DNA from: Bacillus sp. BP-3
Lineage (GTDB): Bacteria > Bacillota > Bacilli > Bacillales > Bacillaceae_G
Assembly: GCF_028401955.1 (NCBI RefSeq)
Contig: NZ_JAQOTJ010000009.1
Location: forward strand, 130,271 to 194,270
Direction of reading: 5' to 3'
Length of the DNA: 64,000 nucleotides
This document shows, piece by piece, positions 49,288-58,222 of the stretch. The notes under the pieces are model-generated. The model was not told the origin of the DNA, did not search any database, and was given only the letters and a program-made list of their open reading frames with translations. A program made the position numbers and the translations under genes. Positions within the stretch are counted from its first letter, which is position 1; each line of letters begins with the position of its first letter.

Positions 49288-50079
49288 TTAAACCTCTAAC
49301 TTTTTGTCGATGATGTAGGATGCTATGAATATGAAGAGAACGGTTGATAACAAGGTAAAGCATATATACGAAATACTTGCCCCTTCATTCATATAAAATG
49401 ATGTTTCAAAAAAACCATTTTTATCTATAAATTTAATATTTTTTGTAAAAAATACATATCTATCTACTTTTTCCAAGAGAGTAGTTATAAAAAATTGAAT
49501 TCCAGCTAGAAGCAAAAAGAAAAATATAAATAATACCTTACTTAATAACGAATTCACATTAAAAAGTTTTATAACTGCAATTATGATATATATAGAAGCT
49601 AAACAACTCGTTAAATCTATAATCCATAAAAAGATAGAAAAGAAATGATGAAGCAACCCAAATTTATAAAAGTATTGCATTGCTCGTTGAATCTCTCCAT
49701 TTGTGTTTTTCCCGTAAATATCTAAAGAAAAGAAATGAACAAATCCTAAACCAATTAAAGACAGTAGAGTAACCATTAGCGAAAAAAACAATAGGTTGGC
49801 AAATATATATTTTTTAGCAGGAACTGCTGTATAACGAATCATAGAATTTTTTAACATTCTCCGAAAAGACGAGACTGCTATTAAACCAATTGAAAATACC
49901 GTTATACTGAATAGTAAAATAAACAAAATCAATATTACATTTTGTTTCATTGAAGTCATATGCTTAGCAGAACCCATAAAATTAAATAATAGAATAAGTG
50001 AAATCGTAATAAATCCTACGTAAATAATCCATATTTTCTTTTTATTACAGTTATATAAATAGTAAAGAAGTTGATTCAT
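49288..50079 (-). CDS. ABC-2 type permease, divergent, partner of the YtrA-operon ATPase
   Basis: 263 residues, six hydrophobic segments rich in Phe/Ile/Leu (FVGFITISLILLFNF, ILILFILLFSITVFSI, LLSTVLFIFIASYII). Low similarity to named families, but it overlaps the ATPase gene by four bases. Third gene of a ytrA-like operon. Confidence 0.75.
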   Translation of the reverse strand: MNQLLYYLYNCNKKKIWIIYVGFITISLILLFNFMGSAKHMTSMKQNVILILFILLFSITVFSIGLIAVSSFRRMLKNSMIRYTAVPAKKYIFANLLFFSLMVTLLSLIGLGFVHFFSLDIYGKNTNGEIQRAMQYFYKFGLLHHFFSIFLWIIDLTSCLASIYIIIAVIKLFNVNSLLSKVLFIFFFLLLAGIQFFITTLLEKVDRYVFFTKNIKFIDKNGFFETSFYMNEGASISYICFTLLSTVLFIFIASYIIDKKLEV

Positions 50080-50774
50080 TGTCCAAAAACCTCCTTGAAC
50101 AACTCGTGTATTGCTTTTCCTCTTTGAAAACGAAGATTTTCTACATTTTCATGTAACACAATTTCTCCGTCCTTTAAAAAGATCACTTCATCAAACAAGT
50201 TTTCAATTTCGCTAATTAAATGAGTAGAAATTAAAATTGTACAGTCTTCCCGATAAAATTGAAGAATTAACTCTAACACATGCTCCCGTGAGACAAGGTC
50301 GATTCCGCCAAGCGGTTCATCTAATACATAAAGTTTTGCATGCCTTGAAAAGGTTAAAATCAGCTGTAGTTTTTCTACCATTCCTTTTGATAAAGCATTA
50401 ATTTTTTCTTCTAATGGAATTTTCAATTTCGCGATTGTATCCACTGCTTTTTGAATATTAAAATCTTCATAAAAATCGCGATAAAAAAACAAAGCATTCT
50501 TTACAGTCATCCACTCTTCAAATATAGGACGGTCAGACATGAATGAGACGATTTTTTTCGTTTCTCGACTTACTTTCTTATCAGCAATGAAAATATCTCC
50601 TTGAGACGGATGTTGTAAACCTACAATCATTTTCAGCAGTGTCGTTTTCCCGCTACCATTATCCCCGACAAGACCAATAATTTTCCCTTCTGTTATTGTA
50701 ATGTTTACATCTCTAATAACAGCTTTTAAATCGTAACGTTTCCATAAGTTTTCTATTTTTACTAATTCTCGCAT
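50076..50774 (-). CDS. ABC transporter ATP-binding protein (YtrB-like)
   Basis: 232 residues. Walker A GDNGSGKTTL, signature LSKGMVEKLQ, Walker B LYVLDEPLGGID, H-loop STHL. Resembles the ATPases of GntR/YtrA-controlled exporters that respond to wall stress. Overlaps the regulator gene by 13 bases. Confidence 0.88.
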   Translation of the reverse strand: MRELVKIENLWKRYDLKAVIRDVNITITEGKIIGLVGDNGSGKTTLLKMIVGLQHPSQGDIFIADKKVSRETKKIVSFMSDRPIFEEWMTVKNALFFYRDFYEDFNIQKAVDTIAKLKIPLEEKINALSKGMVEKLQLILTFSRHAKLYVLDEPLGGIDLVSREHVLELILQFYREDCTILISTHLISEIENLFDEVIFLKDGEIVLHENVENLRFQRGKAIHELFKEVFGQ

Positions 50775-51151
50775 CTGTTCTCCCCCTTTTTCTCTTCTAA
50801 TGAAGAATGAAGAATGGACAACATTTCCTCTTCTGAAAACCCTAAGTTGTTCATTCCATTTATAAAGGCATGAAGCAACTCTTTCGCCATATCTTTTCGC
50901 AGCTCCATAATTTTCTCTCCTTCAGTTGCTACATATCTTCCCATTCCTCTACGCGTCTCAACGATACCCTCGCGTTCTAACTCTTGAAATGTACGTTGAA
51001 TTGTATTCGGATTCACTTGTAACTCACTCGCTAATTCACGGACAGAAGGAATTTTACTACCAGGCGCTAAATGACCTGTTACAACTTCCTTTTTTATGTA
51101 TTCCATCACCTGAATGTAAATTGGGATGTTGGGAGAAAATTCGATTTTCAT
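50762..51151 (-). CDS. GntR family regulator, YtrA subfamily
   Basis: 129 residues. N-terminal winged helix: GHLAPGSKIPSVRELASELQ then VNPNTIQRTFQELEREGIVE; a short C-terminal tail of about 50 residues without an effector domain is the YtrA mark. In B. subtilis YtrA represses an ABC transporter operon induced by cell-wall antibiotics; the adjacent ATPase and permease and the upstream operator fit. Confidence 0.9.
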   Translation of the reverse strand: MKIEFSPNIPIYIQVMEYIKKEVVTGHLAPGSKIPSVRELASELQVNPNTIQRTFQELEREGIVETRRGMGRYVATEGEKIMELRKDMAKELLHAFINGMNNLGFSEEEMLSILHSSLEEKKGENRCEN

Positions 51152-51170
51152 TTCTTCCTCCTAATGTTTT

Positions 51171-51194
51171 AGTGTACTAGTCAAATAGTACACT
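51171..51194. promoter_or_regulatory. YtrA-type operator
   Basis: AGTGTACTA, six bases, TAGTACACT: a perfect 9-bp inverted repeat 20 bases upstream of the regulator start. It carries the AGTGTA/TACACT halves described for YtrA. Confidence 0.8.
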
Positions 51195-51339
51195 ATGATA
51201 CAAAAAATGTAAATGAGAATTTTGAATATTTTTTTATAATGTTTTTTAATGATAACATCCTCGAATTTCATTGCTCCTCATAAGATATCATCAAGAAAAT
51301 CAAACGAAATAACCATGTTATGTAAACATATTTCCCATA

Positions 51340-51372
51340 AAAAAAAGTGCCCTATACATATAGAGCACTCGC
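51340..51372 (-). terminator. Terminator of the nrd operon
   Basis: Minus strand AGTGCTCTATA and TATAGGGCACTTTTTTTT. Confidence 0.8.
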
Positions 51373-51376
51373 CTTA

Positions 51377-52345
51377 TTAAAAGTTAAATACAAAATCATC
51401 ATCTGATAATTTTTCAACATTTGTCGCTTTCACATAACCGTTCCCTTTTACAGAGAAGAAATCATGATTTTTTGTATCCGTACGTAAACCATTTAATACG
51501 ATTGGATTAATTTCTTCTTCTTCAAAGTGCGGTTCTAATCCTAGATTCATTAATCCTTTATTCGCATTGTAACGAACGAAACGATTTACCTCTTCTACAA
51601 GACCAATCGATGTATAAATTTCATCTGTATACGCTGTTTCAATGTCATACAGTTCTAATAACAGATCCTTCGTTTCTTTTTGTACTTCTTGTTGCTCCTC
51701 GGAAGAAAGCTCTGCAAACACTTGCTGCGCTAAAATACCGACGAATACGCCGTGGATGGACTCGTCCCTAATTATTAAATTTATAATTTCTCCACTCGCC
51801 GTTAGTTTTCCTTGCCCTGCTAAATACAGAGGATAGAAGAATCCACTATAGAACAAGTAGCTTTCTAAAAACACACTTGCTACCATTGCCATGTATAGCT
51901 CTTTTTTCGTTACTTGAGGCTTTAATAAACGACGGTAGTAATTTGTAATGATACTTGATTTTTTCTCAAGTAACGGATGTGTATCTACCCATTTAAAAAT
52001 CCCATCAATTTCTTCTTCAGTTGCGAGTGTTGTAAAAATATGACTGTAACTTTTCGCATGTACTTCTTCCATAGCTCCCATGAACGCAAGCACACTTTTT
52101 GCTTGTAAGTTCTCAAGATGCACAAGAATTAGTGGCATTCCCTCGCCGCCTTGCTTCGTATCTAGAAGTGTTAATCCCCCAAGTACACGTTTATAAGCAA
52201 TTTGCTCTTCCTTAGATAACTGCACCCACGTGTTTTTGTCAGAAGAAACCGCGATCTCCTCTTCTGTCCAAAACTGAGCGATGTTTTGCTTCCAAAACAT
52301 TAAACTAAAATCGTCTTCTTTCTTGTTCCAGTTTACCGCGCGCAT
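51377..52345 (-). CDS. nrdF: Class Ib ribonucleotide reductase, beta subunit
   Basis: 322 residues. Dimetal ligands in MEEVHAKSYS and RDESIHGVF plus the first Asp in TLLDTKQGG. It holds the Mn/Fe tyrosyl radical assembled with NrdI. AAAGGGGCG precedes the ATG. The 190-base gap from nrdE contains two strong hairpins. No intron is visible here. Confidence 0.94.
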   Translation of the reverse strand: MRAVNWNKKEDDFSLMFWKQNIAQFWTEEEIAVSSDKNTWVQLSKEEQIAYKRVLGGLTLLDTKQGGEGMPLILVHLENLQAKSVLAFMGAMEEVHAKSYSHIFTTLATEEEIDGIFKWVDTHPLLEKKSSIITNYYRRLLKPQVTKKELYMAMVASVFLESYLFYSGFFYPLYLAGQGKLTASGEIINLIIRDESIHGVFVGILAQQVFAELSSEEQQEVQKETKDLLLELYDIETAYTDEIYTSIGLVEEVNRFVRYNANKGLMNLGLEPHFEEEEINPIVLNGLRTDTKNHDFFSVKGNGYVKATNVEKLSDDDFVFNF

Positions 52346-52376
52346 TGAATCGCCCCTTTATTATATTATCGCATCG

Positions 52377-52482
52377 TTCTAACGTGCGGTAAAACTTCCA
52401 TTTCAAAATGAAAATCTAACCGCACGTTAGAATGTAAATTTGTTTACTTAGCATGAGCAGGGTTTTTCTAAACCCTGCTCAT
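52377..52482 (-). other. Two strong hairpins in the nrdE-nrdF intergenic region
   Basis: TTCTAACGTGCGGT/ACCGCACGTTAGAA (14 bp, 28-base loop, 52377-52432) and ATGAGCAGGGTT/AACCCTGCTCAT (12 bp, 6-base loop, 52453-52482). Neither is followed by a U-run on the minus strand, so they are not simple terminators; mRNA processing or differential stability of nrdE and nrdF is possible. Confidence 0.6.
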
Positions 52483-52534
52483 CCTGTTTTATATAATAAC
52501 TATCAATTGTATGCTTTTCTGCTAAAAGAACACA

Positions 52535-53854
52535 TTATACTGTGCAGGCTACACACTCTTCCACACTTAATTTACGTGTTCTTGTGTAGTACAAGCTCTT
52601 TAACCCTTTTTTATGAGCATAAATATAGTAACGTGCTAATTCACGAGTAGAAATATCACTATTTACATAAAGAATTGTACTGATCCCTTGGTCAACATGC
52701 TCTTGAATTTCTGCGATTAAATCAATAAGTTTAAACTGATTCATATCATAAGAAGATTTATAGTACCAGAACGTATCTTTCGATAAATACGGCATTGGAT
52801 AATATGTTGTTGCATTTGCGTACGTTCTTGATTCAATTTGGCTTACGATTGGCATTACTGATGAAGTAGCATTCTGCACGTAACTGATCGATTGTGTAGG
52901 TGCAATTGCTAATCTATATGAATTATATAAGCCATGCTTCTGTACTTGTTCTTTTAAGTTTGTCCAATCTTCTTTTGTTGGAATATGAATCCCTTCAAAT
53001 AACTGCTGCACTTTCTCAGTTGCCGGGCTATAATCCGTTGTTTCATATTTCTCAAAGTATGTGCCATTTGCATAATCTGACTTTTCAAAGTCTTTAAAGG
53101 TTTCACCTTTCTCTTTTGCAATTTCCATACTTTTTTCAATGGAGTAGTAATTTAGCATCATAAAGAATGTACGAGCAAATTCTTTCGCTTCTGCACTTTC
53201 ATAAGCGATTTTATTTTTCGCTAAATAACCGTGTAGGTTCATTGCTCCAAGACCAACAGAATGAAGCTCCTCATTTGCTTTTTTCACAGTCGGTGCGTTC
53301 GGAATAATTGTCATATCAGAAACAGCTGTTAAAGCTTCCATTCCCGCATGAACCGCTTCACGTATTTCTTTATTCTCCATTACGTTTACGATATTTAATG
53401 ATCCTAAGTTACAGTTAATATCACGGCGGATAATATCATCTGTACCATAATCATTGATTACAGATGTTTCTTGTAACTGGAAGATTTCTGTACAAAGATT
53501 CGACATCTTCACAGTTCCAATATCCTTTAACGGATGTTGTTTATTTGCATTTGATTTAAACATTAAGTATGGATAGCCAGACTCAAGCTGAATCATTGCA
53601 ATTTTAATAAGCATATCACGTGCGCTAATATCCAGCGGTTTCTTTTTGATTTTTGGATTGCTCATCAGTTCGTCATACATTTCATCAATGTCAATATCGT
53701 CTAAATGTTTTCCGTACTCTTTATACACTGTATAAGGTGCGAAAACATGGAATGGTTCGTTTTTCTCAGCAAGCTCAAAGAACTTACTTGGAACGATAAT
53801 TCCGATGGAAAGAGACTGAATACGGCTCTTCTCGTCGGCATTTATTTTTTTGGT
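52535..53854 (-). CDS. nrdE: Class Ib ribonucleotide reductase, alpha subunit, exon 2
   Basis: Codons 256-694 of NrdE. Begins T-K-K-I-N-A directly after the intron and ends VEECVACTV with the redox Cys pair. SNLCTEIF and NCNLGSLN carry catalytic residues. Joined to exon 1 it gives a 694-residue protein, close to B. subtilis NrdE (700). An apparent ATG six bases inside the intron is not a real start. Confidence 0.93.
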   Translation of the reverse strand, partial: TKKINADEKSRIQSLSIGIIVPSKFFELAEKNEPFHVFAPYTVYKEYGKHLDDIDIDEMYDELMSNPKIKKKPLDISARDMLIKIAMIQLESGYPYLMFKSNANKQHPLKDIGTVKMSNLCTEIFQLQETSVINDYGTDDIIRRDINCNLGSLNIVNVMENKEIREAVHAGMEALTAVSDMTIIPNAPTVKKANEELHSVGLGAMNLHGYLAKNKIAYESAEAKEFARTFFMMLNYYSIEKSMEIAKEKGETFKDFEKSDYANGTYFEKYETTDYSPATEKVQQLFEGIHIPTKEDWTNLKEQVQKHGLYNSYRLAIAPTQSISYVQNATSSVMPIVSQIESRTYANATTYYPMPYLSKDTFWYYKSSYDMNQFKLIDLIAEIQEHVDQGISTILYVNSDISTRELARYYIYAHKKGLKSLYYTRTRKLSVEECVACTV

Positions 53855-54203
53855 CAACATGTCTTCATATTTCTATGAAGGTTGGACTATATCATCAACC
53901 TGTAACTGGCTGCCTTGCACTTCGACTGGTGCCTATCTCCAGCCTACTCTACTTGCTTACGTCTACTGACGTGCGTTCGATAGTCTCTACACCTTCTTGC
54001 TAGATATGCACTTCTAACAAGCTTGGCACGGTATTACCTGCTATCCACTTATAATGGACCGTAGGTTCTCTTAGTCAGCTTCTTCGTGAGCTTTTTCTCT
54101 ACTCCTTATTCAACTGATACCGTTAGCCGCTAATGCGACACCCTAATGGCTAGGTTCACAAGGTTTTCTCATATACATTACTGTATAGAGGGACTACCAA
54201 TTA
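53855..54203 (-). ncRNA. Group I intron in nrdE, 349 nt, without ORF
   Basis: The exons end GGAT and begin ACCAAA, restoring D-T-K-K in frame. The 5' exon ends in U (P1 wobble) and the intron ends in G. GTAGAGACTATCG and GATATAGTCC are the paired P7-type core strands of group I introns. Without splicing NrdE would stop at the TAA right after EFLD. No homing endonuclease ORF, so it is a small immobile or mobilised-in-trans form. nrdE introns are known in the B. cereus group. Confidence 0.92.
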
Positions 54204-54968
54204 ATCCAAAAACTCAATAATATCCCAATGGAAAATATTTAAATATACAGCTCCGGCACCTTTTCGTTGGCCCAACTGATTCGCATACGAAAACGAATCT
54301 TCAAGTAATTTCATAACTGGTACAACACCACTTGCTGCATTCTCGATACCTTTAATTTGTTCACCGCGTGCTCGTAATTTGCTCAAGTTGAGCGCTACGC
54401 CGCCGCCGATTTTTGATAACTGCATTGCTGTATTAATATTGAACCCAATCGAGTTTAAGCTGTCGTCCATCTCTAACAAGAAACAAGACACCATTTCTCC
54501 TCTTCTGCTTCTTCCTGCATTTAAAAAGGTTGGTGTCGCTGGTTGATAATTTTGTTTGACGATCATACTTGCGAATTGCTTTGCCTTCTGGGCATTTCCT
54601 CGTCCTAAGTATAACGATACAATTGCCACACGATCAGGATAACTTTCTAAGTATTGTTTTTGATCATTCGTTTTTAACGCGTAATCTTTATAAAACTTAG
54701 ATGCTGCCATATAAGATTGAAATTCGAACTTTTCGCCGTACGTGATATCGTATACAGCTTCCACCTCGTCCATCTTATATTCGCTTAACACATCATAGTA
54801 GTAATCATACTCTAACATATACTCGATGCGTTCTGCCACGCTATCAAAAGGAACGGTATTCTCTTTCGCCTCTTCCATAAAGTCTGCTAGTGCCTCTTTA
54901 TCTTTATGAAGCTGATAGAACCCGTCCTGCATTTGCGTGATCTCATTATTCAATTCAATGTGTCGCAA
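54204..54968 (-). CDS. nrdE: Class Ib ribonucleotide reductase, alpha subunit, exon 1
   Basis: Codons 1-255. MRHIELNNEITQ, then QPATPTFLNAGRSRRGEMVSC (first catalytic Cys) and GGGVALNLSKLRARG. The exon ends at HWDIIEFLD before the intron. Reduces ribonucleoside diphosphates with NrdF. Overlaps nrdI by 14 bases. Confidence 0.93.
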
Positions 54969-55314
54969 TCTCCAGCACCCTCTCTTTAAAAAATTCTACA
55001 TCTTTATTTGTTCCAGATAACTCAAATTTTGATACAACCGGCACCTCATATCTCGTTGAAATCTTGTCTGCGCTTGCCCCAAACATATCTCCCCAATTGC
55101 GATTTCCGCTTGCAGATACTCCTTTTAAACGTTCATGATTACGTTCTAAAAATTTCAAAACACGTTCCGGCACATTTCCAAAACCTGTTGTATACGTAAT
55201 AAGGACAAATTCTTCATCTAATACGAGATTTTCATTAATTTGAACGGCCGGCATATTTAATTTGTGGATGAAACGCTTTACGTTTCCTGTCATAGAATCA
55301 TATGCAACTAACAT
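54955..55314 (-). CDS. nrdI: NrdI flavodoxin-like protein
   Basis: 119 residues. FMN loop YDSMTGNVKRF; TYTTGFGNVPERV and SGNRNWGDMFG match NrdI. It supplies oxidant to load the NrdF Mn cofactor. Start MLVAYDS chosen because GGGAGG lies seven bases upstream. Confidence 0.93.
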   Translation of the reverse strand: MLVAYDSMTGNVKRFIHKLNMPAVQINENLVLDEEFVLITYTTGFGNVPERVLKFLERNHERLKGVSASGNRNWGDMFGASADKISTRYEVPVVSKFELSGTNKDVEFFKERVLEIATH

Positions 55315-55365
55315 CTCCGACCCTCCCTTTACATCTTTTCGCGTCATGTTCGTTCTCGATGAATT

Positions 55366-55412
55366 CTCTATATATTGTATTACTTTTTAAAAAAGGACAC
55401 AAGATATATGTA
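55366..55412. promoter_or_regulatory. Tandem NrdR boxes
   Basis: CTCTATATATTGTATT (55366-55381) and ACACAAGATATATGTA (55397-55412) resemble the NrdR box acaCwATATATwGtgt. Their starts are 31 bases apart, about three helical turns, the usual NrdR arrangement upstream of nrd operons. From 55413 to 55620 no gene or clear motif was seen. Confidence 0.7.
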
Positions 55413-55621
55413 TAATTTCTTTCTTTTTAAAAATTTACTTTTTCGACAAAATAGACCGATCTTTTTACAATACAAAGAATATGAAACAACATTCTAAAAG
55501 ACATGTCAATAAAGTGTATTTCAAAAAAGTTGTCAACGGATTTAGCCACATTTCCAAAAAAGTTCATCGTATCAAATTGTCAAAAAAAGAAATATACATG
55601 CGAAATCTATTTCTCATTTGT

Positions 55622-55661
55622 CAAAAAAAAACGAACAGTTTCCCTATTAGAAACTGTTCGA
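55622..55661 (-). terminator. Terminator after the YolD-like gene
   Basis: Minus strand CGAACAGTTTC, seven bases, GAAACTGTTCG then a run of nine T. Confidence 0.92.
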
Positions 55662-55706
55662 AACCGGTTACACATTTTTTCTATCATTTTATTTGTACGT
55701 ATACTC

Positions 55707-56024
55707 CTATTCATGATGTTCTACGCGCACGATATCGCTCAAAAATATATGATAGAAAATTTCATCTTTACATTGCATCGTAAAAACAGGTGACTCTTCA
55801 TCGAAATACGCAATCGTACCTTTCACTTTTTGAATAGAATTTTGAAGTTTTGCTATTACAAGCACACTTCGTTCTTGTTCATATGCTAGTTTTAATTGTC
55901 CTATGATTTCCTTCATTCGCTTTCGCTTCTCCGGAAACATAACCATCCCAACAAATTTTCTTCCCTTCTCATCTTTCCAAAAACAGTCCCAATGCGGAAG
56001 TATCCCTTGCTTAAACTCTCCCAA
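55707..56024 (-). CDS. YolD-like family protein
   Basis: 105 residues. TTG start with AGGAGAGGAG upstream. The C-terminal half (KGTIAYFDEESPVFTMQC then EIFYHIFLSDIVRVEH) has the beta-barrel-like layout of YolD-like proteins, often linked to UV-repair polymerase operons; no such polymerase is near. Probably co-transcribed with the 64-residue gene upstream. Confidence 0.65.
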   Translation of the reverse strand: MGEFKQGILPHWDCFWKDEKGRKFVGMVMFPEKRKRMKEIIGQLKLAYEQERSVLVIAKLQNSIQKVKGTIAYFDEESPVFTMQCKDEIFYHIFLSDIVRVEHHE

Positions 56025-56042
56025 ATAAACTCCTCTCCTTTC

Positions 56043-56237
56043 TTACGAGCGTGGTGTTTCCATATATGTATAAATGATTTTCCCACTGTGCTGTGCGTTA
56101 CCTCGAAAATGCTTAAAGTCTTCTCGTTCTACTAAAACTTCTCGAAATGTATAAAACACTTCTTTTGTGACAATGTATTCTTGTATTTCTTTATTTTTAA
56201 GCTGATCTAAAATCATATTTACTTGTTGTTTATCCAT
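56043..56237 (-). CDS. Hypothetical protein, 64 residues
   Basis: MDKQQVNMILDQLKNKEIQE then YIVTKEVFYTFREVLVER and a tail ending YMETPRS. AGAGGTGATTAGT precedes the ATG; an abortive-infection or DNA-binding role cannot be judged. First gene of a two-gene unit with the YolD-like gene. Confidence 0.65.
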   Translation of the reverse strand: MDKQQVNMILDQLKNKEIQEYIVTKEVFYTFREVLVEREDFKHFRGNAQHSGKIIYTYMETPRS

Positions 56238-56359
56238 ACTAATCACCTCTCTGTCGTATTTTTATTTCACGACTACTTCTATACACTCCTAAAGCAGCAA
56301 ATCATTTCTTATCATGCTAACTCTTATGATACAATAAAATGGACACTAGGAGGGATACC

Positions 56360-56917
56360 ATGATTCGGAAAGCAAAACAAACAGATGCTCAAGCAATATC
56401 TCCTTTATTGTACAACGCACTGCATGAAATTGCTGAAAAATTAACAGGCGGCACAAATGAAACGGAAGTTCTAGAAGGGTTAGAATATTGGTTTACGAAA
56501 AAGGAAAACCGACTCAGTTATGAAAATTGTTTCGTTGAAGAACGAGATGGTAAAGCTGTTGGTATTATTGTAGCCTACCACGGAAGTGAAGCAACTCAAC
56601 TAGATGACCCAATTGTGAAACGGTTACGAGACATTAAACAAGATTCTTCTATTATATTAGAAAAAGAAGCAGAAGAAGATGAATATTATATTGATACTCT
56701 ATCTGTTTCCTCTACATATGGTGGACAAGGTATCGGTTCAAATTTAATTCTTGCAGCTGAAACATCCGCTCAAGAAGAAGGCCATGAGAAAATCTCATTG
56801 CTAGTAAACTTAGAAAACAAATCTGCGTTTTCTCTTTATAAAAAACTTGGCTATACACAAGATAACACACTTATGCTTGTGGGCGAACCATATGCTCATT
56901 TAGTTAAACATATATAA
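56360..56917 (+). CDS. GNAT family N-acetyltransferase
   Basis: 185 residues. The acetyl-CoA loop lies in STYGGQGIGSNLILAAE, preceded by the beta-4 strand YYIDTLSVS and followed by LLVNLENKSAFSLYKKLGY. ATG chosen with AGGAGG six bases upstream. Substrate unknown. Confidence 0.88.
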   Translation: MIRKAKQTDAQAISPLLYNALHEIAEKLTGGTNETEVLEGLEYWFTKKENRLSYENCFVEERDGKAVGIIVAYHGSEATQLDDPIVKRLRDIKQDSSIILEKEAEEDEYYIDTLSVSSTYGGQGIGSNLILAAETSAQEEGHEKISLLVNLENKSAFSLYKKLGYTQDNTLMLVGEPYAHLVKHI

Positions 56918-56918
56918 T

Positions 56919-56963
56919 ACAAAGGCACAATTATTATTTCATAATTGTGCCTTTGTATTATAT
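56919..56963. terminator. Bidirectional terminator
   Basis: AATACAAAGGCACAATTAT pairs perfectly with ATAATTGTGCCTTTGTATT between convergent genes. Confidence 0.88.
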
Positions 56964-56979
56964 ATGGAGTATGACACCC

Positions 56980-57579
56980 TTATGTATAAGTTATAAATAC
57001 ATTTCCTTCTAGTACTTCATGAAAAGTATAAATTGTACATCCCCACGGGTTATTCCGCAATAGCAGTGGTCCACGCCATCCCCTCGCACACAACTCTTTC
57101 CCAATCATCTTATTAAAATAACTATGCCCAACAAGGGTAACTCGCTGATATACATTTGCATAGCCAACTAATACATCGGCCGCTTGCTTCGCTCTTCTTT
57201 GAACTTCTAAATAAGATTCAACATCCCTCGAATAACCAATCATCCAAAATGCTCGACCCAAAAACATCCAGACGTCCGGTTTACACTTTATCCAGTTCGG
57301 GACAGGTAAAATAGATGGAACAGCAGCTTCACGAAAAAGGGAATTCTGTATAAACATAACATTACTAGTCAACATCGCTGCTGATTGAACAGCTATTTTT
57401 TGATCACTCGATACGATAAATTTAGAGGATTCAACGACTTCCATCGTTTCAATTGGAATTTCCATTTCTCTCATAATATCTTCATGTTCGTATCTTTGCT
57501 GCCATTCTTGAAATCCCCGAACTGTAATCGCTTTCTTTTGAACACTAGAGCTTCCATGACGTATGAAAGAAATTTGCAT
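56980..57579 (-). CDS. Histidine phosphatase family protein
   Basis: 199 residues. N-terminal SFIRHGSSS gives the phosphohistidine and Arg; TLVGHSYFNKMIGKEL carries the second His. The core is divergent, so it may be a weak or specialised phosphatase. GGAGAG lies eight bases before the chosen ATG. Confidence 0.75.
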   Translation of the reverse strand: MQISFIRHGSSSVQKKAITVRGFQEWQQRYEHEDIMREMEIPIETMEVVESSKFIVSSDQKIAVQSAAMLTSNVMFIQNSLFREAAVPSILPVPNWIKCKPDVWMFLGRAFWMIGYSRDVESYLEVQRRAKQAADVLVGYANVYQRVTLVGHSYFNKMIGKELCARGWRGPLLLRNNPWGCTIYTFHEVLEGNVFITYT

Positions 57580-57625
57580 CTTTCTCACTCTCCGTTCAAC
57601 ATTTTTCTATTATAGAAACATTCTT

Positions 57626-57787
57626 TTATGATTCAGCACTTCCATCCTCATGACTAGAAAAAGAAGAAATGCTATCAGCTCCCTCATAGTATATGTATGT
57701 TTCATGTTCACGAATCACTTTCAATTTCGTATATGCAAATAAAAACAACATAATAGCTATAAAGCTTCCTACAATCTCAAATACCAT
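57626..57787 (-). CDS. Small membrane protein, 53 residues
   Basis: MVFEIVGSFIAIMLFLFAYT helix, then KLKVIREHETYIYYEGADSI and a Ser-rich end. CGGAGACGATAAA precedes the ATG. Single membrane anchor with cytoplasmic tail; unknown function. Confidence 0.65.
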   Translation of the reverse strand: MVFEIVGSFIAIMLFLFAYTKLKVIREHETYIYYEGADSISSFSSHEDGSAES

Positions 57788-57998
57788 TTTATCGTCTCCG
57801 TTTCATAACACCCCTATATTCACCTTACAATAAATGTGAGAATCTTACTATAAATTCATTGTGAAAAATTAGCATTTTTTCAAAAAAAATGTACTGGAAA
57901 CATTTACAAAAGAGAAAATATCGTTCACAATAAAGAGAAATACAAAAAGAACGAAACTTGTTCTCTTTTTCGTAAAAATGTAACAGGGAGAGTTGCTT

Positions 57999-58184
57999 AT
58001 GAAAATTGCAGAAGCTGGGGATGTCATTGAATTTAAAAACGGTTTACAAGGGCGCGTTCAAAAAGTAAATAAAAACTCCGTTATCGTCGATATAACAATT
58101 ATGGATAACTTTAGAGACCTAGATATGGAACCTCTTACTGTTGTCAACCATAAGAACTATACAGTTATTACACAACATACATAG
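57999..58184 (+). CDS. DUF2187 family protein (YkvS-like)
   Basis: 61 residues: MKIAEAGDVIEFKNGLQGRV then QKVNKNSVIVDITIMDN, an SH3-like KOW-type barrel. GGGAG lies eight bases before the chosen ATG. Uncharacterised but widespread in Bacillus. Confidence 0.85.
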   Translation: MKIAEAGDVIEFKNGLQGRVQKVNKNSVIVDITIMDNFRDLDMEPLTVVNHKNYTVITQHT

Positions 58185-58188
58185 AATA

Positions 58189-58222
58189 CTAGAAAAGAGA
58201 GGGCAAGCCCCCTCTTTTCTTA
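58189..58222. terminator. Bidirectional terminator, DUF2187 gene / queF
   Basis: AGAAAAGAGAGGGCAAGCCC then CCTCTTTTCTT between convergent genes. Confidence 0.88.

Noticed and set aside
53855-54203. Frameshift or broken nrdE
   Set aside because: The two halves join in frame exactly at GAT/ACC, and the 349 bases between have group I intron core sequences, so this is a spliced gene and not a pseudogene.
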